From contig NOKP01000001.1 of the NCBI GenBank assembly GCA_002682825.1, positions 3,475,296 through 3,539,295 of the forward strand: a DNA stretch of 64,000 nucleotides, written 5' to 3'. This stretch comes from Neonectria sp. B-13. Its lineage: Eukaryota; Ascomycota; Sordariomycetes; Hypocreales; Nectriaceae. Of the stretch, positions 57,075-64,000 are shown one piece after another; the stretch's first letter is position 1, and each line of letters begins with the position of its first letter. Made by a program: the position numbers and the translations under genes. A model generated the notes under the pieces. It had not been told where the DNA came from, made no database searches, and saw nothing but the letters and a program-made list of their open reading frames with translations.

Positions 57075-58399
57075 ATGGACCGATTGGCTTCCAGCTTGCA
57101 AGGCACAAACATGGATTCGCTCAACGACAATGCGAACGTCGTCAACCAAGGTGCCGAGGAAACGGCCACCTCCACCACCAAAAACCCCGTCAGCCTGTCA
57201 ACGAGCAGTACCGACAGAAACGACGATAATACGGGCACTGGCGGCACTACTGGCGACACTGGCAAAGCCCAGAATCATGTTTCCTTCGCCGAACTTAGCA
57301 CCAGCGTCTTTCCACTCAGTGCTGTCGAAACCCAGGCATTCCGATACACACCTTCTGATGGCGTTGATATCGACGAGCTCACCTTGCAGGGCTGGGATTG
57401 GGATACCAATCGCTACAAGGACATTGGACAGGCAGCCTTTAATGACGACGAAAAAGCCGAATTCGATGACCCATTTATCAAAGGTAAGTCTTTTCATGCC
57501 TCTTAGCCTGGGCTTTTGCCCTCCTGGCAGTCTGCTGACAATCGATTGTCTCTCGTGTAGTATCGACCTCAGGCACAACTCTCAACTTCACCAAGTTCTC
57601 AGACAATGAGCTCTCCCCATATATCAAAAATAGGATGCGTTTTATGGTGAATTGGCATACCTCCAAACTCGCCGGAAACACGTCTTCTACAATATTCGCC
57701 ATCGTGAACTTCGAGAGCGAGGTTCTTGCCGAGGAAAGCGATATTACTACTGCCAACAAAGGCATAACCGACGGCGGGATCGAGGTCTTCAGCACTTCGA
57801 GTGCTTCACCAACTGCCGACTCGACTAGCGGCGGTGGCCTCTCTGATGCCGAGCCTACTACTTCTACCGCTTCAGGAACGAGCTCCCCTAAGAGTGATAG
57901 CGGCGGCGGCGGCGGCGGTGGCGGGCTTGCCAAGGGTGCTATTGCTGGCATTGCCGTAGGCGCTGTTATCGGGGTTCTGCTTATTGGCGCTTTGGCCTGG
58001 TTCTTCCTTCGCAAACGCCGACAGAACAAGAAGCTGGCTGGTGGCTACACGGGTACGGACTCGGCCGGCACCTACATGGTTGACAAGGAAACACATGGCC
58101 GGACTACCGATTCACCCAACTCCCCGTACACCGATGACAACCATACCCAGCACGTTCCCATTGACGATAGTGCCCGAGACTCAGCAGCGATCGGTACCAC
58201 AGATCGAGGTGGAATCACTCGGACGTCGACGTCAGGCTCTCAGGGCGGACGTGGCAGCACTGGCGCGCAGACACCGCAGGGCATGTCGTCCAACGTGGCC
58301 CATCTTGTGGAAGACGGTATGACGGCCGATGAGATCCGCAGACTGGAAGAGGAAGAGCGGCAGCTGGACGATGAAATCGAACGTGCGGCGAGGCGGTAG
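57075..58399 (+). CDS. Single-pass membrane protein of unknown function, 415 aa, 2 exons
   Basis: Exons 57075-57483 and 57561-58399 around a 77-base intron (GTAAGT...CTGAC...TAG). Residues ~80-195 look folded (FPLSAVETQAFRYTP, ELTLQGWDWDTNRYKDI, RMRFMVNWHTSKLAGN, STIFAIVNFESEVL). A Ser/Thr/Gly-rich linker with a poly-Gly run follows, then one membrane helix at about 260-285 (AIAGIAVGAVIGVLLIGALA) ending in basic WFFLRKRRQNKK. The hydrophilic tail ends in a coiled segment (ADEIRRLEEEERQLDDEIER). The Ser/Thr linker, helix and basic stop-transfer layout is like Mid2/WSC-type surface sensors, but no signal peptide is seen at the annotated start and the ectodomain is not one I recognise. Either an upstream exon is missed or the protein inserts by its internal helix. 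Confidence 0.8.
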
Positions 58400-59137
58400 T
58401 TCCACCTCGTGGTATGGACGGTCCCGTCATTGTCCTGCCGGCGAAGACGGCCGAGGTCATGTTTTTGCGTGTCATGGGGCTTGGAGTTTTGGACCAGTTG
58501 TTTGTTTGCCATTTGCACTTGGCCGTTGTTTTCCGGACCCGGTGTTTTATTCATTACCCTTCGTTCGTTGATGTTACCTAGTATTACCTTAGCTCATGCC
58601 TGTCCGGCGGTGGTCCTTCGGATGGCAGGGAGACCCGGTAGCTTGTTTGGAGAAATACCACGGTTGCGATGTGAGATGATGGAGAGAGAAAAAAAACCCT
58701 TGAGTCTTCTTCATTTGTGAGCGTATATGCTTTATTCGGTGTTGCGTTTTAACGGTGTGCATACGTGGCAAATAAACTGACTAACATCCTAAACCCCAAT
58801 TGCCTTGGAGTCAGGGGTATGGCCTCAAAATTCCAGGAAAATACTAATGCAATGGAAAACTTGAAGAAGAAACAAGACCCTAAATCCATTTGCTAACCCC
58901 TTGTGAAGATGATACAAGAGGTAAAAATATGATAATGATGATGATACATGCGGGTGTTTAACCGCGAGTCTCGCCCCTTGAGAGACTTGCCCAACCCGGG
59001 TTACCGAGAGATAAGAATAATCTCCATCAACGCTGCCGAAGCCACACGAGAGCGCTTCGCGACATTTCCCTTATCGTCACATTCTCCGCCATCCGTGCCC
59101 CTTTGCGGTTTCCCCCGCCTTCAGCTCGTGATTGAAC
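58400..59137. other. Intergenic region between convergent genes
   Basis: 3' flanks of the membrane-protein gene (plus) and TVP23 (minus). AT-richer, with no gene, repeat array or RNA recognised. Confidence 0.6.
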
Positions 59138-60016
59138 TTAGCTGCGCGTGAACCAGCTGCTGACCATGTTGCTGGCGATGTTGCCGGCGATGTTGCCGGT
59201 GCCAAAGGCGCTGCCGGCAATGTTGGATGCCTGGCTGAACTTGTCGCATCGGGAGAAGGCCAGGGTGTTCATAATGGTCAGCACAAGGGCGATGACTGGT
59301 GAGCGTCAGCAAAAAAATAACATGTACATGGAGACAAGACGGGTTCCTCGGAATACGGAGCGCCACGACGAGCGTCGAATTGAGATTGATCGGGGTGATG
59401 GGAGTAGGACGAGGGTTGACGTACTGACGAGGGGCAGCCAGAGAAACTGCAGGCCGACGAGGGCGAGGATGAACATGATAACCCACAGCATGGGCTGGAG
59501 GTAGAGGGCGAGCCAGAAGAAGCGGCTGTCGGTGGGATTGATGACCTTGGTGCCGGGCTCGCTGCTCTCAAACACCCACTGCGAGTCGCCGGTCTGGGGG
59601 TCGACCTCATTCCACCAGCGCAGGCCGACGAGGCGGCGGCCGGCGATGTTCTTGAGGTAGTAGAAGTCGGCGGCGAGGAGGAGGATGGTGATGATGAAGA
59701 TCATGATCCTGGACAAGGGGGTATTAGTCAGGGCTCCGTTTGCGCCGAGGGGGAGGTTCTGGTTGAATTTGTCGAGGAGGAGGACACGCGGGAGGGAGGG
59801 CAAAGACGCACATGCTGTGTATTACCCAGAGGCCGAGGAAGTAGACGAGGACGCTTGCTAGATGCGCGCGCAACGGTCAGCAACGGGAGAGGGAGGAGGT
59901 CTATGGGTAGGGAGCCGAGACTTACATATCCGAAAGCCCAGGAAGGTCAGCAGCGTGATGGGATGCGCGCTGAGACGCCAGCTGAGGTCGCCGGGCGCGG
60001 GTTGCGTGGCGTCCAT
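59138..60016 (-). CDS. TVP23: Golgi membrane protein TVP23, 192 aa, 4 exons
   Basis: Exons 60016-59926, 59857-59812, 59708-59425 and 59295-59138; introns of 68, 103 and 129 bases with GTAAGT, GTGCGT and GTACGT donors and TAG/CAG acceptors. Phases fit, giving 193 codons with stop. The order of features follows the Tvp23/FAM18 family: [19 protein letters not shown], then [34 protein letters not shown], the hallmark [20 protein letters not shown] with [20 protein letters not shown], then [20 protein letters not shown] and a final helix with [11 protein letters not shown]. Four membrane segments in all. The family resides in late Golgi vesicles and supports membrane trafficking. The length is typical. 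Divergent from the CLYBL-like gene. Confidence 0.95.
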
Positions 60017-60773
60017 GGTGATGATGGAGGAGGAGGAGGAGGAGGAGAGGAAAGAGCTTCGAGGAGAGGGAGAGAGAATGAGGCGGCTACGCAAGTGAAT
60101 GCGCGCGTGCGGGCGATGGAGCTGAAGACGGAGCGAGCGAGCGAGAGAGAGACAGGGAGGATGGTCGATGGAGGGAGGGAAGAAGAGTCGTCGTGATTAG
60201 GTCGGAGGTCGCAGGTCGCAGGTCGCCGGTCGTCGATTGAACACCTGGAATCTTTCCCAAGCAGGCTGAGCTGGGAGCTAAAGGGTCAGGGTACCTTAGG
60301 TGGGTGCCTCAGTGGAGGTGGGTGCGTAATTAGGTACTTTGTCTGCCGTAAGCTCTCCCTCCGCGACTCTGAAACTGAAGAGGTCTAGCTAGATCTGGAA
60401 GGCGGTGTGGCGTTGCAGAAACGGGTGCTGGACTGCTTGCTGTCTTGGCTGTCCCGTCCAGCGCCTGTCAATGCCGGAAGGGGCGTCATCCAGTGTTCGG
60501 GGAGCCGAAGCTTCGGCTTATAAGCCGTCGAGAGTCGGCAAAACCTCAACGACGTCTCCTCCTCGGCATCTTGGCCACCTTACCTACCTACCTACCTACC
60601 TTACTGGTCGTATTAAAATGTCCCACGCTGGCCAGCTCTCGTCTTGAATAAATGGACAAGATATACTCACTGCTTCACTGTCCTAATTCGTCCATCCATG
60701 TTACATGCTTAACTAGATAAACAAAATAGTACTCGGAATTGGTGACGACATCACCAACACACACACAATCGCC
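60017..60773. promoter_or_regulatory. Divergent promoter of TVP23 and the CLYBL-like gene
   Basis: 757 bases between two start codons. It contains a (TACC)n run at about 60590-60604, 170 bases before the CLYBL-like ATG, and GA-rich DNA next to TVP23. No coding frame supported. Confidence 0.45.
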
Positions 60774-61805
60774 ATGGCCGCCAGATCACCATCCATCATC
60801 CGCCGCTCCCTCCTCTACGGTAAATATCCCCTCCCCGCAATGCCTTCCCCCAATTGGGACTCCTCCGAACTAATCAGCTTAACAGTCCCCGGTTCCTCCC
60901 AGAAGATGCTCACAAAGTCCCTGGGCCTCCGCTCCGACAACGTCACCTATGACCTCGAAGACTCCGTCACGCCGGCTCTCAAGTCCCGGGCCCGGGAAGA
61001 CCTGCGCGCCCACATCTCCGGCCTCGAAGCCCGCCCGGCCTCCATCGCCGAGCTCGCCGTCCGCATCAACGCCGTCTCCACCCCCTACGCTCTCGCCGAC
61101 CTCTCCGCCCTCGCGCCCCTCGCCCACGTCGACGCCGTCGTCGTTCCCAAGGTCAACTCCGCCGCCGACCTGACCTTCGTCACTGACGTCCTGCGCCACG
61201 TCGCCCCCGACCGACACGCCACCGACGATGCCCCCAACCCCATCAGGATCATCGCCCTCATCGAGTCGGCACGCGCCGTCATGGACCTGCCCGCTATCTG
61301 CAAGGCCTCGCCCTACCTGAGCGGCTTCATCTTTGCTGCCGAGGACTTCGCTCTCGACCTTTCTCTAACTCGTACTCCCTCCTTGACCGAGTTTCTCTAT
61401 GCCAGGTCCGCCATCGTCACTGCCGCCCGTGCTGCCGAGCTGCCGAGCGCTATTGACTTGGTCTGCACCTCGTACCGAGGAGACCAAGGCATCAGAACCC
61501 TCGAGGAGGAATGCGCCGGCGGCAAGTCTCTGGGCTTTAATGGAAAGCAGTGCATCCACCCCAGCCAGGTTGAAACTGTCCAGCGCATGTTTGCCCCGGA
61601 CCAACAAGAGGTTGAATGGGCCGTGAGGGTCTCCATCGCCGACGCAAAGGCCGCCACCTTGGGTCGGGGAGCCTGGACCCTGGACGGCAAGATGATCGAT
61701 GCTCCCGTCGTCGGCAAAGCCAACGCTGTCATCGCCAAAGCCGAACAGTGTGACTTTGATGTCCAGAGCTTACGAACGAAATGGCAGGACCAGGAGCCCG
61801 AATAG
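60774..61805 (+). CDS. HpcH/HpaI aldolase-citrate lyase beta-like (CLYBL-type) protein, 321 aa, 2 exons
   Basis: Exons 60774-60819 and 60886-61805. The 66-base intron (GTAAAT...CTAATC or CTTAAC...CAG) is a multiple of three and has no stop, so the unspliced frame is also open; splicing restores the family N-terminus RRSLLYVPGSSQKML. The enzyme family is a TIM barrel acting on CoA thioesters or citramalyl/malyl-type substrates with Mg2+. Seen here: YDLEDSVTP, VDAVVVPKVNS, RIIALIESARAV (metal-binding Glu), FIFAAEDFALDL (metal-binding Asp), CTSYRGDQGIRTL and GFNGKQCIHPSQVE. Mammalian CLYBL is a mitochondrial citramalyl-CoA lyase; the Arg/Ser-rich start MAARSPSIIRR fits mitochondrial import. Substrate inferred. 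Its stop codon lies 69 bases from that of the convergent gene. Confidence 0.92.
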   Translation: MAARSPSIIRRSLLYGKYPLPAMPSPNWDSSELISLTVPGSSQKMLTKSLGLRSDNVTYDLEDSVTPALKSRAREDLRAHISGLEARPASIAELAVRINAVSTPYALADLSALAPLAHVDAVVVPKVNSAADLTFVTDVLRHVAPDRHATDDAPNPIRIIALIESARAVMDLPAICKASPYLSGFIFAAEDFALDLSLTRTPSLTEFLYARSAIVTAARAAELPSAIDLVCTSYRGDQGIRTLEEECAGGKSLGFNGKQCIHPSQVETVQRMFAPDQQEVEWAVRVSIADAKAATLGRGAWTLDGKMIDAPVVGKANAVIAKAEQCDFDVQSLRTKWQDQEPE

Positions 61806-61874
61806 ATATCTGGACTATCATGGTCCTTTCTATGTATACCTGTTTCTCAACGTGATAAAACCAACGGCCGCGTA

Positions 61875-64000
61875 TTACATGAACCGGTTTGGCCGCCAGA
61901 ATGAAGCCATATCAATATCCTCACTGTCATCTCTCGCGTCATATTGAGCCTCGTTGGATTCAACGCCTTGGTCGCCCTCATAATCATTGCCCTCTTGTAA
62001 GTATTGTGTTTCATCCCAGTTCAACAACACTTCGGCCTCGATTCGCTCAATGAAGTCCTTTATAGTCTCATCAGTACTGTTACGCACTGGTGACTGCAAC
62101 GTCCTGTTAGTCCACGATGGCCCTTCGTCAACTTGCTCGAGGGCCTCTGTTTGCCTCCAAGTCTGTAGAGAGGGAAACCCGAGGTATCCCGAGGGCCTAG
62201 AATGAGCTTCTGGCCGTTGGTCTGACTGTGACAACCACCATGACGGGCCATCATCGGCAGGGGTAGACCCGAAAGGTGCGATACTGTCCTGAGCGAACTC
62301 CCTGTATTGAGGGACCGTTGCGGCATACATCGCCGATTGGCTAAACGGGTAACATTGCCAGAACTGTGGTTTGGTATGTTCCTTGTTTCCTTCATCTTGT
62401 ACAAGAGAGGGAACAATGCCATACCCTCCATTTACCGTCTCGGAGAAGGCCCCTGATACCTGGATGGGCCAGCTCTGAGCTTTGTTCTCATTGAAACCAA
62501 GCAAGGTTGTGGGCTGGTAAACTGCATGCTGACTCTCCCTGATCGTGGCGGACTCGGCGTGATTTGGGAAGCGAACTGTGTTGAGACCAATTTCAACGCC
62601 GGGCCTAGTCGAGTCACGAAGATGCCACACGTGGTCAGTCTTTTCCTCAATGTGTTGTGTATTAGAGCGTTGAGACGGGGGATCTGGAGGGTGCCAGCTG
62701 AAAGAGTGTGATCTTGGGGATACCATGACGCCTTTATCTTCGTATCTTGGCGCGCAAGTGGTGGTTGACCTAATCTTAGGGTTCTGTTTCAAGTTTTCAG
62801 TGCCTGGTCCACCCTGTGACTTTTGATTTTGTGTCCAGGTTGTTGATCTGTTGCGCATAACCCCCGTACCATCATATACCCCTGTCCTGATCAACGCCTG
62901 AGTTATGTGTTCTGGCGTCTGGGAGCGAGAAGCAGATGATTGGACGTTCCCTACACAAGGCCGATCTTCTTGTACTTGAGTTGGATTACCACTGGGGTTC
63001 TGTAGAGTAGGTGATTTGCTGATATTAAAGTTGCTTGCAGGGGCACAAGGACTTTGGCACTCTAGCTGCTCTCCCTGAAGCTCCTTTCCCGACTCTCGAC
63101 AATCGGTTGCCTGGAACACATCATCTAACCGGTAAACTGGAATGCTTGGAGGAAGATTTGGACTTGGCGTTGCGTGGGTCGTGGACGAGTGCCGCTCTGT
63201 TCCCGAGAGTCTGCCTCTCGAGTGAGTGGGAGCCTCGTCTTGGTCAAGACCATTAGAATCGCCGTCACAAGGTCGTTGTTGTGCACCGAGGCCGCTTTCT
63301 TTGTGCACGGCTGCCCCTTCTGATGGCTGGAGGAAGCCCATGTCGTTGAAGACAAGATCGGTCACTGAGTACATCAGACATTGGACAATTAAAGGTGAGG
63401 CCATACGCACATGTATTAGGGTTCGTGGAACTTCTGCCATTCAAAAATAGACCCGTGGTCAAGTTCGGTTTCATCTTGAATTATTTTAGCAATGTCTCTT
63501 GGTCAAGTGATGTTGATACACCTAACACCTACTATTAATCTTTTGTCGGAGATGGCCCCAGAGGTGAAGTTATTTAGGACATCTCGGCTTGATCGAAGTT
63601 GATGTCTGGGTGCACGAGATCGCGACTTTGCTTTTTCTTTTGCCTTGTCTTGAACCGTTTCTTTCTTCACTTCATACCGACGGGGACGGGTTTTTCGTCT
63701 TGGCTGTCTCTCAAACACCGACTCGGTAGATTGAGAAGGTTGGGAATCCTGAGATGGTGATCGCCGCCGCCTCCTTGCATTGGTTTCTTGGTGGTATGGG
63801 GGGTTGGAAACATGATTGGGCCGTGTGTTAGTACCAACACCAGCTCTTGAGCCCGTTGGGCTTGTGACAATGGTGATGTCGTCGGGGAAATGGTGGATTC
63901 TCTGTTGAGGCTTGGAACGACCACCGAGAGCTATCTGCGCAACCGGAAGGTTATTAGGGCGCCAGCTTGAATCGGGACGCCTTGAACCGTCCCGTTCATC
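61875..64000 (-). CDS. Ser/Gln-rich hypothetical protein, 5' end beyond the window
   Basis: Not recognised. Read on the minus strand, exon A is open from the window edge (64000) to 63533, exon B is 63474-63411 and exon C is 63364-61875. Introns are 58 bases (GTAGGT...AAG, a weak acceptor) and 46 bases (GTGCGT...CAG). The joins keep phase, giving at least 674 codons. Exon A is basic (NARRRRRSPS, ERQPRRKTRPRRYEVKKE, KAKEKAKSRSRAPRH) and could carry nuclear localisation signals. Exon C is disordered, rich in Ser, Gln, Pro and Thr, with many short aromatic motifs (SFSWHPPDPP, FWQCYPFSQSAMY). It ends with an acidic patch and ASFWRPNRFM. No domain was seen. A regulatory or scaffold role would fit the composition but is a guess. 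Confidence 0.6.

Overview
This window is nuclear DNA of a filamentous ascomycete, most likely a Sordariomycete (Hypocreales or Glomerellales by general look; the species cannot be fixed from sequence alone). The signs are short introns of about 46-71 bases with GTRNGT donors, CTRAC branch points and YAG acceptors, genes on both strands without operons, CT-rich 5' leaders, and a set of fungal housekeeping genes. One run of 100 Ns (45271-45370) marks an assembly gap.

Layout. 1-5169: gene desert. 5170-8580: a small acidic/basic conserved hypothetical protein and a PI-PLC X-domain protein. 8581-10367: AT-richer stretch holding a chain of weak minus-strand exons, perhaps a decaying gene. 10368-17553 (plus): a mitochondrial-type conserved protein, tubulin-folding cofactor E, a CCCH zinc-finger protein and an AKR8-type pyridoxal reductase. 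18596-21931: dynein intermediate chain (minus) diverging from F1Fo-ATP synthase subunit e (plus). 22768-29864 (plus): the oligosaccharyltransferase catalytic subunit STT3, then a large low-complexity protein with two identically spaced Cys4 motifs and an in-frame TAG. 30512-40347 (minus): a Rad53-type FHA-kinase-FHA checkpoint kinase and the Caf120-type PH protein. 40348-45270: second desert. 45371-52761 (plus): PP2C phosphatase broken by the gap, UTP23, and a DUF726 alpha/beta-hydrolase. 52762-57074: third desert. 57075-64000: a single-pass membrane protein, TVP23 (minus), a citrate-lyase-beta-like enzyme (plus), and a 5'-truncated Ser/Gln-rich protein running off the right edge (minus).

The genes do not form one pathway. 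They serve microtubules and transport (TBCE, dynein IC), secretion and glycosylation (STT3, TVP23), mitochondria (subunit e, CLYBL-like, the mitochondrial-type protein), ribosome biogenesis (UTP23), mRNA regulation (CAF120) and signalling (PI-PLC, RAD53, PP2C). No biosynthetic cluster, intact transposon, rRNA or tRNA was recognised. The observations most worth following are the in-frame TAG and duplicated Cys4 motif in the 26365-29864 gene, and the minus-strand exon chain at 9.1-10.2 kb whose introns look related to each other. Exon joins given here were worked out by hand from splice signals and reading phase.
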